A stretch of DNA of 64,000 nt from Raphanus sativus. Its lineage: Eukaryota > Streptophyta > Magnoliopsida > Brassicales > Brassicaceae. Both the position numbers and the translations under genes were made by a program. Where the stretch lies: the NCBI RefSeq assembly GCF_000801105.2, contig NC_079514.1, forward strand, positions 21,182,293-21,246,292, given 5' to 3'. Below, in pieces: positions 1-11,800 of the stretch; within the stretch, counting starts at the first letter, position 1, and each line of letters starts with the position of its first letter. The notes beneath the pieces are model-generated. The model was given only the letters and a program-made list of their open reading frames with translations, did not search any database and was not told the origin of the DNA.

Positions 1-235
1 AAGGAACACGGTCCTGGGCGCCGGGCCGCCAGACCGTCGTCCTGGGCGCCGGGCCGCCAGACAGACATCTTGGGCTCCTGGCGTCCAGACCGACGTCCCG
101 GTTCTGTGTGCCGGGCGGCCAGACCGAAGTCCTGGGTGCCAGGCGGCCAGACAGAAGTCATGGGCGACGGGCGGCCAGATCAACGTTCTGAGCGCCGGGC
201 GGCCAGACCAACGTCCTAGGCGCCGGGCTGCGGAT
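1..235 (+). repeat. GC-rich minisatellite inside Tat LTR (~28-bp unit)
   Basis: About eight diverged units of roughly 28 bp end in 'ggcggccagac' or close variants; one unit is longer (34 bp). The other Tat LTRs carry an analogous GC-rich array with a 32-33-bp unit in the same position, so this is an internal minisatellite of the LTR family and not a host sequence. Confidence 0.75.
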
Positions 236-1206
236 CGTTCGGCAAGTACGGCCAATTCCTCGTGAAACCATCCTGGCACTAGTCCAATCCTATACTTTGC
301 ATCCTTGCTTGAAGCCTCGCAGTACGAATCTTTAAAATCGTGAATCTAAGACTCCCATTTCGTTTTAATCCTAATCGTCGGGGAAGTATCGGAAAACCGC
401 GGAAGGTTCGGTTGACGGATAGATTTCAATTCGTCGTATAAGACGATGACGGTTATCTTAAAACACCAATCATCTCAACTATACGAGGAATTGGGGATCT
501 TTCGGAAAATTGATATCGTGACAAGAGTACGTTATCGAAAAGATCGTAAAAACGTCTAAGGTCTAAAGAACGGCCTGAAAGGGTTCAAACATGACCAAAC
601 GTCCCGTTTACAATTTTTTAAATCTAATTCGAGATAAGTATGATTGTTTGTATTTATCTTTACAAAACAAGATAAATGTCAAGTTTCCAAAAGATAAATG
701 TCAAGTTTCCCGAAGATAGATGTGAAGTTTCCCGATAGACATGAAGATCGATGAAAATGGAAAAGCCCGATTCGCGACAGATTTGACCCAAAGGGAGGAT
801 AGACCGTCTTAGAAGGAGTATATAAGAAAGCTTGGGGCAAGGAGCAGAGGCATCATCAAAAACTTTCCAGAGCAACTTTGCACTTAGAGCAACTTAGGTT
901 TTTATTTTTCCGTTTTTACTAGCGAGCTGCGACTCAAATACGTTAGACTTAGGTTGCTAGACTAACGAACTGACCGACAGCTCTTGTAGCCGAGGTCCTT
1001 ATATGTTGTCCACGCTCAACGCGAATTCGGAAATAAGATCTTCTTGCTCTTCTTTTGTTCTTACGTTTTTTACGAATTTCTCGATATATTGATTGTCTTG
1101 TGCGTGGCCCCGCAGAAATCCGGGACCTTCAGGGGAAGTTAGGTTTACTTAACTTTCCTCTGTTTTATATTTACTAAAATCGACAGTGCGAATTTTGGTT
1201 CCCACA
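1..1206 (+). mobile_element. Tat-lineage LTR, truncated by window start
   Basis: The stretch ends in GGTTCCCACA, the same 3' terminus as the complete Tat LTRs at 12167-13450 and 18888-20043. It shares with them repeated 'gataaatgtcaagtttcc' motifs (672-745) and a TATATAAG promoter-like site near 820. It reads in plus orientation. The base after 1206 is not a primer-binding site; instead it enters an antisense ORF remnant, so this is a solo LTR or a truncated element inserted in older Tat sequence. The target duplication cannot be tested because the left end lies outside the window. Confidence 0.75.
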
Positions 1207-1889
1207 ATAGGAGAGAAGGCGGGAAGAGTTGCGAAGGCGAATCTCTCTGCCCATCTACCACTAAAAACTGGATGACGCTTCCTCGCACTCTTCTCAATCT
1301 TCCGAACCAGAGCACTGCCACTGCGGGGGTGAAGGTAATACTTCCCCTTTGGTCCAGGCAAGGTAGCGACATAGTACGAGTAAAGGACCTCGTTCACCCC
1401 TAAAACCAAGCCTTCCAAGCCACCGAGGTTTTGAATCGCTATTAGAGTTCTCCAGGCCGGAGGAGTCAGCTGACCAGGGGAGATGTCCAGGTGCTCCGAC
1501 AGCTTCGCAATCAATGAAGGGATTCGATCCCGAAAGCCCGATTCAAAATACGCCTCGTAGATCGGAACTTCATCGACTCCGAAGTCTGAAATCCTGTCAA
1601 AAGGACACGGGATTCGAATGGCCAGATCTTGAGCAAGGTCGTACTTCCTCCTCCACTCCTCGATATCTCTTTTTCCGGTCCGAGAAACCGGGCCCAACAG
1701 TAGAGATCCTCCGGCTTCGTCATCAGAGGAGATGTTCTCAATCTCGTCAAGTCTAGGGCTTTCCGTTTCAGCCGCGGGATCAGGGGAGAGAGAGGAAGAA
1801 TTTACCGAGTCTAGAGTCCTAGATCTAACCTTGCTATCTACGGGAGAGGGATCTAGGATTTTGCTAGAGGATTCACTGAACATTATCAA
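1207..1889 (-). pseudogene. Tat antisense accessory ORF (putative plant transposon protein), truncated
   Basis: An ORF starts at 1889 and stays open into the LTR at 1149; only 1207-1889 is native. The N-terminal ~75 residues are acidic and Ser/Pro-rich. They are followed by a conserved block with 'PIYEAYFESGFRDRIPSL' and 'VLYSYYVATLPGPKGKYYL', which I recognise from plant proteins annotated as putative transposon proteins. These are the extra ORFs that Tat-lineage retrotransposons carry antisense to gag-pol, upstream of the 3' LTR. The position fits: a polypurine tract and a plus-oriented LTR follow at 2464. The C-terminus was replaced when the LTR at 1-1206 joined it. Function is unknown. 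Confidence 0.6.
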
Positions 1890-2100
1890 AGATGGTCTAA
1901 AAGAAGAAGAAAAGAGGAGAAGAGAAGACGGCTACCTATTAAAAGCGAGAGGAAATCTCCGAGAGAGGAAGCCGCCGAGAGAAAATCTTGGAGAGAAATA
2001 GAGAAGAAATGAGAGAGAGAGGTTTGATCTCGATCAAATGAGAGAGAGAAGGAAGAAACCCTAGATTGACAACCACGCACCTCGTGTGGATTGCCACGCG
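1890..2100 (-). promoter_or_regulatory. Probable 5' leader/promoter of the antisense ORF
   Basis: Read on the minus strand, the region upstream of the ATG at 1889 is a series of CT-rich patches typical of plant 5' UTRs and core promoters, plus a CTAGGGTTT telo-box-like element near 2060. This suggests that the antisense ORF is expressed from its own promoter. The call rests on composition only. Confidence 0.35.
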
Positions 2101-2463
2101 GTTAAATGAGCGCCAAAGGGAGAAACTCAATCGTCGTTGGGCTTTTTCGCGAAGCCCACTCCATTCAAATGATTTATCCGCAAGGCCCGTATACCTTGAG
2201 CCTTTGAAAGGGGTCATCCCTTCCACGTTATTTGTTTAGAGACGAGTCATGGCAAGGATTTGGATATCCTGGGGGAGTTATGATATTTGAAGCTTCATGA
2301 GATCATTGCCTTATTCATCAACAGGGTCCCGGCCTAACTCGACACGAAGGATCAAGGTATCTGTAGCTATCTCCAGCTCAAAGAGAAAATTATCGAGACA
2401 AGGTCCAAGAACACATGTTATCCCTTATTTTCCCACGAGAAAATCAAGGAATAAGGGGCAAAC
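2101..2463 (+). mobile_element. 3' non-coding end of a Tat-type element with polypurine tract
   Basis: This is the non-coding stretch between the antisense ORF leader and the LTR that starts at 2464. It ends in a purine-rich run (AAGGGGCAAAC, about 2453-2463) directly abutting the LTR TG, the position and composition of a plus-strand-priming tract. I see no protein-coding domain here. Confidence 0.5.
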
Positions 2464-2904
2464 TGTTGGGGAAAAATATCCAGGCATAAGTTTTCTCCAG
2501 CTTCCGGATAGGTCCTCGACTTCTAGACCCTTGCTTAAGAAGAAACCAGGAACAGACTCCTGCCATAGGTCCGACCCCCTCGATCGGACCGACCCTTGGA
2601 GCAAAATAGAATTTTTCCGCCTAAGGGAAAACTTCCATTTTTTTGATTATAGAAGAGTTCGCCCTACTTTAAACCGACGTCTACAACTATAAAGGGGGAG
2701 CCCAAACCCTAGAAGAAGGGATCGACTTTCAGAGGCTAAGAGATTAGAGTTTAGGCGACTTAGAACTAGGTTTATACACCAACGTTGTAGCCCCGAATCA
2801 TAGACTCAATAATACATCTCTTCTAGCCTCAATTCCTTACTTTTCATACAAATCTTCTAGTGTTCCGTAGTACTAAAACGACCCTACACAAAAATACCAT
2901 AACA
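2464..2904 (+). mobile_element. 441-bp LTR (TGTTGGGG...ATAACA)
   Basis: The boundaries are TGTTGGGG at 2464 and ATAACA at 2904. The family is confirmed by a second copy, reverse-complemented and interrupted, at 39524-41204. The flanking 5-mers (CAAAC and GGAAG) do not match; with the polypurine tract on the left, this is best read as the 3' LTR of a truncated element and not as a solo LTR. Confidence 0.75.
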
Positions 2905-3797
2905 GGAAGAGTACGAGTTGTCATCTTGTAATCTAACTCTGGGTGGAATGCTATATTTGTGATCTGTCTCGAGAGTTTTCCGCAGCGTGCAAGCTTGTGG
3001 GATTTCTGAAGATGCACAAATAATAGCCAGGAGACAAATTTTGGGATCTCGTATCAGGGTGTTTGATACTATGCCTAGAGATGTTAGAGACCAGTGTGTT
3101 GGGTTTAGGGTATGACTTAGGTCTAATCACGACTTTTAGGGGGTGCGATGACTTCTTCGACTTACGTTTCCCGTATCATTTTCGACCTGATTCTGTCCCG
3201 CCTTAAAGTCAGTGATATGTTCTCGGCTTATACGACTTGCATGGTAAGAATCGAGCATCTCTTCGAGGATAATTTTTAAGTCTCCCGAAAGTGTTGACCA
3301 AAATTTCGGAATTTTTTATTGCACTATTACCCTTTTGTCGGGTGTATGAGAGCTATCTCTCGAGATGGCTTAGTCTGTTTAGGACGTTGAGAATTTGTCG
3401 TGATCAGCAACTAACTTATTCGTAGATATTACCATTTTTTTATTCTTCGCAAAGAATACGTGTCAGGAAGGAGTTTGTGTTTTTATAGTCCCAGACGGAC
3501 TATTTTTAAGTGAGTGTTCCTTTTCGGAAAGTGTTTGGACGAAAAAGGGGTTCTTCGAATGTTAGCGACGTCTCGCCTTTGTCGAAGATGAAACTTTTTA
3601 CGTTGTTTCTTATGTAATGGACTGTTCTGTTGGTAAATAGATTTTGGGAGATTTCCACTGAGCTTGAAAAGTGTTAAAAAATACCGAGTTGCGGATATTT
3701 CTATATTTTTAAGGGAGTATATGAGTATATGTATACGTATCCACTTCCCCCCCCCCTTCTTAATGAGGAGGGACAGCTGAGCTCGTCGTGCGACAAA
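2905..3797. other. Degraded Tat 3' region, no clear gene
   Basis: This is not coding over any length. It lies where the untranslated region and antisense ORF of a minus-oriented Tat element would be, next to the integrase stub at 3798-3939. A short plus-strand frame at 3148-3279 (43 codons) has coding-like composition and may be a leftover antisense-ORF exon. A run of about ten C residues lies near 3750. Confidence 0.35.
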
Positions 3798-3939
3798 TTG
3801 CCTACGTACCCTTTTCAGGGATCAAGCCGTCTCGTAGTTCAGTGAAAATATAGTTTAGTGATAGTATTTCTTGAGGTGCATCGCGTTCCATGTTCTCGGA
3901 ACTTTGACTTCCTGCATGTTTGCGATTTCGTACGAGTCT
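3798..3939 (-). pseudogene. Tat integrase C-terminal stub
   Basis: The sequence aligns by eye with the end of the integrase ORF of the intact Tat copy (14863-15005), including 'gttgcctacgtacc' and 'tagtatttcttgag'. It is cut at 3940 by the start of a Copia-like LTR, so only the integrase tail and stop region survive. Confidence 0.65.
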
Positions 3940-4534
3940 TGGTAGAACCAAAATCCAGCACCGTCCTTTTTGGTTCATGGACACAGCCCAAGGTGGCGTT
4001 CTTGTTTACCAGCTCGACCAAACCGAGGTTTTACCATCAGATCGTGCTGAATCTACTGACCGTGTCAACCCATCAGCTCATTCCGTTCATTAAGATCACC
4101 CGGCCAACCAGCCCGACCAGCCCGCGTGCATCCTTCTCCTCACCGCGGACGACCTGATCATTACAGCATGAGCCTGGACATCTTTATAAATCTGGACCAG
4201 TCAACATAATAATCCGCACCTTGACTAGTCTTAGTCAATGTCGATTTTCTATGTCTTTTTTCATTCATTTCTATTTTCTATGTTGTCTTTTCCCACATAT
4301 TTCTTTATGTTTCTTTGACTCACAAACCTTATAAATATGTGAGATCTCATGAATAAAAATACACATCGATTTTCTAATTTATCTTTTGAGTTTTCTCTCA
4401 TTGTTCTTTGCTTAGAACATTCATATTTCACTTGGTGAGGTTATCTCCAAGCGAGCCACTTCGTAGTGTTGGAACGGTGCGTCACATCCGGCAACCTTCG
4501 AATCTCTGGTAGTATCTTTGGGCTATTCGGCAAC
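3940..4534 (+). mobile_element. Copia-like LTR, 3' end cut by Athila insertion
   Basis: It starts TGGTAGAACCAAAAT, and related copies occur at 35990-36644 and 54687-55337. Internal landmarks are 'cttataaatatgtgag' (TATA-like, ~4330) and 'gaataaaaatac' (polyadenylation-like, ~4350), matching 'ctataaataagtgag' and 'gaataaaatgac' in the copy near 36350. The right end is missing because an Athila LTR begins at 4535. Superfamily assignment rests on LTR length and style only; no coding domain is attached. Confidence 0.6.
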
Positions 4535-5287
4535 TGATATCACTCAAATTACCCTAAAAAGTGAATTACTCTCTCAAATAAGAGATTCAGAAGTAGTACT
4601 TAGGGATCGAATCCACAAGAACTCTAGGATTACTTGAAGGCTTAATGAATTAGAAATGAAGATAGACTTAAAGGTTTATATGTTTTAAAGCAGTAAACAA
4701 TATGGTGGACAAGGTGGTTGTTCAGTAACTGAAGTGAAGGTTGTTTCTTAATGAGGAAAATAGCTAGATTCAGGTAACTTCTCAGATATGAAATTATGCA
4801 GTTTGAAAGTGACTTTAGGGTTTTAGTTCTTTGAACTCAAACAATTGGTACCACCAGCAGGGTCTCCTTTGACTAGATCCCGGATCTCAACTGTCGTATG
4901 TTGATCACGGAAAAGAGTCGATCGATACGAATTTTGTCTAATCGATCGATACACCTTTCAAACAATCGATCGCTACAACAATGGTTGTATCGATCGATTG
5001 TAATTCTAGCAAGCATTATCGGATAGGTTGAAATCGTTCTCTAATGATCTAGACCACCTTTCGCATGTGTCTAGTCAGTTAGATCACTCTAGTTTAATTC
5101 TGGGAATTGAGAGTATACAGTTGGTTATCTCATCAATCCTAAGATCTAGATTTAAGGGTGATCAATCCTAAATCTAGTATTAAGAGCAACTAAAATGAAA
5201 GAACTAATTTTATCACCCTAACAATTGTCACAAACTCATCACATGATTCACCCTTAGTAGAAAACGGGTGAAATCCATGGTATATCA
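4535..5287 (-). mobile_element. Athila-type 3' LTR (753 bp)
   Basis: It begins TGATATCACTC and ends GGTATATCA. It is followed by 'actcccccagactt' (5288 on), which on the minus strand is the AGTCTGGGGGAG polypurine tract preceding an Athila 3' LTR. It holds several ATCGATCGAT palindromes (4918-4998). It is much shorter than, and clearly diverged from, the LTR at 20501-21846, so those two are not the pair of one insertion. The left flank is GCAAC. Confidence 0.8.
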
Positions 5288-6821
5288 ACTCCCCCAGACT
5301 TACTCATTTGCTTGTCCTCAAGCAAAAACAGTAGTCTTTGGAAAATGTTTGAAAACAGTAGGAACTCAAAGATTCAAAATATTGAAGTCATCACTCTATG
5401 GGTTTGCAATTCATATTTAAACATCCTAATCACAGAAGTTCAATATGCCTTATCCTAGCTTAGCAACCAAATTCATCTAGTCAACAACTTAGCAAATCTT
5501 ATCTGACATTCCCCTCTACTAACCTCATTTCTTAACATAAAATAAAAGTGCAGGCTTTACCTTGGGAGTATCGATCAAAGGACACATGGATTCAACTCAA
5601 ACAAGTATCTGAACACACAGGTAGTCTTCTCTGATCCCTTTTTCCCTCATCTCTCTTCTCTGAATCTCTTATTAGTTTCAATTTCAATAGGTTTTGATGC
5701 CACAAAGGTCATCTAGTCTATCTCATGGACATTTGCATTTGTAACTCATACATTTTTGACAAAGTGTAGCGAATAATGGGGTCTCTGGTAATTTACCTAT
5801 CCCTCGTTTCCACAATGTGTGATCATCCTTGAGATTTAGAATACTGGGGTCGCAGGAGACACTCCTACCCCTCTGCCACTCAAGAAATCATTTCAATCTT
5901 TTATAACATAAACTTTGATCTTTGAGATGCCGAAGAGAGAGAAGGAAGGGAACCAGAAACACACAGACTTTTTACCTTCCAGACTTGTAAGAGGATTCCG
6001 ATCCAGTGATTTCCAAGCCCCAAGAGAAGCAAATAAAGTCAGTATTAGTGTTGGAGGTAAGCTTTGGTTCCTTCAAACAATCTCAGCTAGTGTATATAGG
6101 TGACAGGTTGATCCACTTTAGCATCTTTAGTACTATCTGCAATCAGTAAATCTAGAATGGTGCTAAAGAGTGGTCAGACAATCAAATATAAACCTATATC
6201 AATGTTCCTGTTTAATACTTATGTGAAAAATAATTTTGAAAAACATTTTTAATAAAAACCAAAATAAAACACATATTAGTAAACTCCCCTTAGACTTAAA
6301 TTACACTGTCCCAATGTAACACAGCCGGTGTGAGGTAAATAAATAATTCATAAAAACTAAATAAAACAAGATAGAGTGACTAAACCTGACCGACATGGTG
6401 TCGATCGATGCGTAGGGGTGTACGTCGATCGTTAGTGATGGTCGTGTGGTGTCGAGCGATGTAAATGGTATGTGTCGGTCGACGGAATCATCATTCTACT
6501 TGGATTTTTAAAAACTGCAAAAATAAATCCAAAAAATAAAAGTAAAAATGTAAAAATAACTTAGAAAGAAAATAAAACCTAATAGTGGGTTGCCTCCCAC
6601 TCAGCCTTTGTTATAGTCATGTAGCTTGACTGTGGTGGGTGTGTGACTCATGGGGTGCTGTGGGGGTTGTTGTTTGCTGGTGGGCAAACGTTTCCCTCAT
6701 CTTTGGACTCAGTAGCAGTGAAACTTCTTGTGGCATTATGTGATCTTGTCCATCTAGGATGTATCTTTGCTAAATCTGCTTTGATGACTTGTAGCCTTCT
6801 GTCCAAATCTTCCATCTCGAA
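5288..6821 (-). mobile_element. 3' untranslated internal region of non-autonomous Athila
   Basis: No ORF is supported here. The segment runs from the polypurine tract (5288-5301 on the minus strand) to the SID-repeat ORFs. It includes 'gggttgcctcccactcag' (6586-6603), which recurs in related form at 42178-42197 in the other minus Athila, so it is a conserved 3' landmark. ATCGATCGAT sites occur at 6400-6490. Confidence 0.6.
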
Positions 6822-7379
6822 CTAATGTTGATAGAAATCAAACGTTGAATGCTCTGACAATTCTTCATTTAGTGATGTGTCATGCTGGTCATGAATCTGC
6901 TGATCTCGGTCTGCCAAGGACTCGGTGTCGATCGATGCTACTAGATGTGCGTCGGTCGTTTCGCTGGGCGTTCTGTCGGTCGATCCAGTGTCAACTGTGT
7001 CGATTGATTCTGATGGTTGTCCTTGGTACTGCAGAGCACGTATATCGCTATTCATTTGGCGAGGAGTTCTGCATAGGTTGTTCACTCGTTCATTAACAGT
7101 AGCGTCAATGTCATCACAGTTCCCGTTGAGTCTCCTCTCCATAGCATTCATAGCTTCGTATAGCTCATGTTTGATCTGATCAACTTCTGCTGCTGTGCAT
7201 GCTCTCTTCGCTGGTGGTGGCTCGATGTCGATCGATATAGGTCTAGGCCTTTCGATCGATGTCGCGTCTCTGTCACTAAGACCAGTATGATCTTGAACTA
7301 TGCCCATGTCTTGTTGCAACTCGTTCAGCTGTTGTGACAGTGTATCCAGGTATAGATTCATTTGGTAACTACTTACCAC
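6822..7379 (-). CDS. SID-motif ORF, Athila env position, second fragment
   Basis: This is a 185-codon minus-strand ORF of unknown function. It contains 'SIERPRPISIDIEPPPAKR' and other Ser-Ile-Asp groups produced by ATCGATCGAT in the DNA. A predicted helical stretch, 'EVDQIKHELYEAMNAMERRL', may form a short coiled coil. It lies downstream of the 7611-8840 ORF in a different frame and may be the broken continuation of the same protein. No signal peptide or membrane segment is visible. Confidence 0.45.
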   Translation of the reverse strand: MVSSYQMNLYLDTLSQQLNELQQDMGIVQDHTGLSDRDATSIERPRPISIDIEPPPAKRACTAAEVDQIKHELYEAMNAMERRLNGNCDDIDATVNERVNNLCRTPRQMNSDIRALQYQGQPSESIDTVDTGSTDRTPSETTDAHLVASIDTESLADRDQQIHDQHDTSLNEELSEHSTFDFYQH

Positions 7380-7610
7380 CTAACTATATCCCCTCGCCAA
7401 CTCCCAGCTCTCTGCTGATCCCAAGTACTCCATCTCCATCATTGCATTTTTCCGTCTTTGACGGGGTCGTTTTGTACTGGTTTCTAGTGTTCACCCGTTT
7501 TATTTAACCCGATCTGCAATCCGGCTTGAATATAGCTATGGTACCGGTCGATTGTATGCGAATTCCTGCATTGAGAAGGGTAGGAGAGCTCCGCCAGGAA
7601 GGGCGGGATT

Positions 7611-8840
7611 CTAATGATAACTAATGCTAAAGAAAGAGCTTGCAAACAGCAGCAGAAGAGTTCCTGCCTCTTGTTTCAGAGTCAATTTACGGAATCTCCT
7701 TTCTTCGGTCTCAATTCCGTACTCAGGAGTTTCCTTAGCGCATGATAGGTGAACTGAAGTGATCGTGCTTTTCCTATCCTCCATTGCTGCGAACCTTGTG
7801 TCGATCGATGGTGAAGACTGTGTGTCGATCGACGGGAAAGTAGCATTCTGAGTCTGATCTTTCTTGCGAATTGACTCCAGTTCTTTTTGTAGAAGATCGA
7901 TCCTCTTGCTTAACCATTCGACATTGTTTTTGAGAGGGCTGTAGACGTCTCCAATCCGTGTATTGATGTAAGCAACCTCCCATTCATCTATTTTAGGTGA
8001 TGAACATTCTGGTTGGTCTTTGGATGTAGGCTTGCCGATGTCGATCGATTGTGCAGTTGCTGTGTCGATCGAAACAGGTGGCCTAGCTTCCTTCTCAAGC
8101 ATGGTCATAATGTTCCCAATCTCCATTCTTTTCTTAGCCATGTCACTTTGGAAATCCTTATATCTGATATCCAAAGGCTGGAAAGTATCTTCCACCAATG
8201 TGTGATAGTCTGCCTCAACGTGTGCCTGAGCTCTCCATACATCAGTCACCATATCATCTATATCCTCTCTACTGTAGGGTACTGGTGGTGGTCTGTATGC
8301 ATGGTAAGGGCATTTGTGTTCTGGAAGGCGTAAGCAACCTTTGTGAAAAAGATATGCTCTCTCCAGGATTCTCCTTATGTGCTCCTTGGTAACAGGGATG
8401 ATTTCACCATCAACTCCCCTAGCATGTCCAAACTCATCTCTGCGGACACCAAATTCATCCTTTGCTTCCCATCTGAATCTTCTTGATCCATCGGTGTTAA
8501 AGGCACGTTGTCCAAGCTCAATACGTCTGTCGGACAATCTTACTGTTGCTCTGTCGATCGATCTGGGATACCCGCCGTCGATCGATGGTGAATCGATATC
8601 GATCGATGGTGAACCCCTAGGTTGACCGAAGCTTTGAGGAACTGTATCCTCTTCCATGGTGACGTGGTGGTTGTCCTGGACGTGAGCTAGGATGTCTGGA
8701 TGGCCACGTTGCTGTGTGAACAGGTTCTCTGGTCCATTGGCAATTTGAAGGATGTCTGCTATGTCTTCTCTGGTTATGCAGAACTCTTCCATCCATTGCT
8801 CTTGCAAAGCCATCTGTGTCCCTGAAAATACCAAATTCAT
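7611..8840 (-). CDS. SID-motif ORF of non-autonomous Athila (env-position protein, unknown)
   Basis: This 409-codon ORF lies immediately after the gag-protease ORF (8847). An N-terminal conserved block, 'EDIADILQIANGPENLFTQQ', is followed by SID clusters near residues 75-95, a central block with 'WRAQAHVEADYHTLVEDTF', further SID motifs and a Lys/Glu-rich segment. I recognise this layout from Brassicaceae retroelement proteins but know no function. It occupies the place where RT and integrase would lie in an autonomous Athila, and none of their motifs is present. The last ~40 residues look like read-through. Confidence 0.5.
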   Translation of the reverse strand: MNLVFSGTQMALQEQWMEEFCITREDIADILQIANGPENLFTQQRGHPDILAHVQDNHHVTMEEDTVPQSFGQPRGSPSIDIDSPSIDGGYPRSIDRATVRLSDRRIELGQRAFNTDGSRRFRWEAKDEFGVRRDEFGHARGVDGEIIPVTKEHIRRILERAYLFHKGCLRLPEHKCPYHAYRPPPVPYSREDIDDMVTDVWRAQAHVEADYHTLVEDTFQPLDIRYKDFQSDMAKKRMEIGNIMTMLEKEARPPVSIDTATAQSIDIGKPTSKDQPECSSPKIDEWEVAYINTRIGDVYSPLKNNVEWLSKRIDLLQKELESIRKKDQTQNATFPSIDTQSSPSIDTRFAAMEDRKSTITSVHLSCAKETPEYGIETEERRFRKLTLKQEAGTLLLLFASSFFSISYH

Positions 8841-8846
8841 CAGGTG

Positions 8847-11800
8847 TTAGTGAAACATTCCTGATATCATATGGTTCATGAAATCAAGATTGAGCTCTGG
8901 TAAAGGCGTCGATCGATGGTGCAGTGGTGGTGGCGATCGATGGTGATCGTCTCGCTGATGGTTGGATCGATTGTTCATGGTGTTGCAGTCCTCCATTGTT
9001 AAGTTGCTAATTGCTGGAAGCTGCTGGGTATAAGGTGTTGAGGTTTGAATTTTCGTGGCTGGTGTTGTCAACCTTATATACCCATGCGTTGCCCTAATCG
9101 GTGAAATTCTGATTTTGTCCTTTAAGTCGTCCGGGTCAATATCGATCGATGTGATGCTGGCGATGTCGATCGATGGACGATGTCGTTTTGCTGGATGTAG
9201 TAGATAATCGAACGATGGTGGACGCTGGATGTCGATCGATTTTGGGAATCGATTTGCAAATCTATCATTCTCTAAGTAGTTTTCCCAAGCTATCTCTTCC
9301 CAATAATCTTCATCATATTCATCACTGTGGGAAAATCTGGCTATATCTACTGCAAAACTCTCATGAAATCCGCTATCTGCCCAACTCCTTACTGAGTAAT
9401 CATCTTCTTTTCTGTTGGGTGGGATAGCGAAATTCGGGTAGCAATGATCTGGTAGATCGAGTTCATTATCTGGTGGGTCTATGTCGATCGATAATCCATG
9501 GTGGATGTCGATCTCCTCTGACTTGCTAGTATCGATCGATGATGTTAAGGTGCTGTCGATCGATCCCGAGTACTCTGTCTCGTACTCGACTTCACAATGA
9601 CAAACTGCAATGATACCAAGATCATCTTCTTTTACCACATTTTTGGCTGGTGGTTTGCCAAGTTTGACAGGGTCGTAATGGATATCTGGATCTATCATAG
9701 TCAAGCACATCCTGTTGGTGTTCATGTCACATATAGCTCCTACTGTAGCCATAAATACTCTTCCAAGTAAGAGGGAAGAGTTCCAATTTAGCTTGATGTC
9801 TAGGACATGAAAATCCACACGGACTATAGCATTACCAATCTGTACTTCCAGGTCTTTGATCAAGCCTCCAGAATTTTTCTGAGTGTAATCCACAAATGTA
9901 AAGATCTCTGGTGAAGGCTCTACTTGCAGACCCAGATGGTCTGCCATGACCTTTGGTAAGATGCTGACTGATGAACCAGTGTCACATAGTGCATGAGGAA
10001 ATTCAATCCCTTGTACTACACAGGGTATTGCAAACTTCCCACGATCACTCTTCTTCTTCAAAGTAATCCTTTTCCTCATATTTTTTCTGACATTGTTAAA
10101 CCTTCTTCTAATGTCATTTTCAGTCTCCCTTTTTTCTCTGAAGAACATCCACAATCTACTTGTGAAGTAAACCTCCTCGAAGGGTTTCTCTAGTGGGATT
10201 ATGATAACTCTCTTAGTGAAACCATCAACCTCCTTCTCATTAGCTTCCCTCTTAAGGTTCTTACTAGTTTTCTCCTTTCTACTCCTTAGCCTTCTTCCTT
10301 CAGTTCCCTCTGATGTAGGTGTAGTGTCTGAAGGGTTACTAGTAGTCTCTGCAGGGTTAGTTTGTGGTTTTGGTGTGGGTCGGAGTGCATTGATTCGGTT
10401 GCTGTCAATCGATGGTAATTGCACTCGGTATGTGAGAGGTGCGTGTCGATCGATAGGTGGAGTAAAGGGTCGATCGATACATGTCTCATCTTTGTGTCGA
10501 TCGATGAGTGGCTCGTCTCGTCGGTCGATATCTTCGTAGGTATGGGTGGGTGGGTGAGGATGCGAAGCCGTGAATTCAGCATGGGTCAATATCCTAACCG
10601 CGTTGCAATCTGCAGTCGTATCCGGAAATGACATCGTTGGTGTCGATCGATGGAGACTAGTTGGTGTCGATCGACACCATTGGGATCCTCCGAGACTTAG
10701 TGAACTTTCCACTTCAAAGTCTCCTTCTTGTAGCTTTTCATGCTTCACCACTTGCCAGAAATCATCATCTATAATGGCATTCACGTGGTGTTTCCTGCTT
10801 CCTTCTCCTACTTCCTTAAAAGTCCCAATTCTTCTTATAGAGTCTTCAGTTTGGACAATATGTGTCTCAAGTTTCTTAACTTGAGTGCAAATTGTGTCTA
10901 TCCTTGTGGTCAGATTGTTGAAGACAGAATCATTCTTTCCATTGAAGTCTACTGTAAGCTTCTGTTGTCCTTCAAGAACTCTATCAATCATGGCATCAAA
11001 CTTACTCTCCTGGGTGGGGGGTGGTGGGTTTTGGTAAGCTGAGTTACCGTAGTTCCTGGTGTTGGTGAAGGATTTCTGATACTGTGAACTCTGGTTGTAG
11101 TTATTCTTCTGACCATTGCCAAAAAAAATTATGTTTCCACTCTGGTTTCTATATCTCTGAAATCTAGTACCTCCAATGTAGTTCACAACTGAGCAGACTG
11201 GCTGCCCCAGAAATGCATGTAAAGCATCTATCTTGGCTCTGACTTCATTCATCTGGTCTTCCCCGATGACTGCAACCGATTTCTTCTTGTCAGAGTCAGT
11301 GTTCTTGGTGCTGCTGCTGTTGGCTAGGTTCTCAATAAGTCTCACAGCCTCTATTGGATTCCTGGTGTTGAAGTTCTCCTCGCTAGCAGTATCAAGAGCC
11401 ATCTGATACCTCAAGGCGATACCTCTGTAGAAAGTGCTTAGCAGCTGCACTTCATTGAATCCATGGTGTGGACAGTCTCGCTGGAAGAACTTAAATCTGA
11501 TCCACGCGTCTTTAAAAGTCTCACCAGGCTTTTGCGCAAAAGTGACGATTTTGCTCCTTAGTTCGTGGGTTGCTTGCTTTTTTGGGTTAGTTTCGGGCTC
11601 AGAGTTTTTTCGTTTTAACCCAGCGGCCAAGCAGACTTGCGGCGCTTTACGATCTCCTTGTATTGTTTCAACTCCGAGGAGGGTCGGAAATTTGAGGCAC
11701 AGATGGAAAGTCGAGGGGATTGCTCGCATGGAGTTTAGCCACGGAGTCCCGACGATTGCGTTATATGCTGCCGGACCGTCGACTACCAAAAATTCCACCA

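Noticed and set aside
2464..2904. Solo LTR with target duplication
   Set aside because: The flanking 5-mers CAAAC and GGAAG differ and a polypurine tract adjoins the left edge, so it is better read as a 3' LTR of a truncated element.
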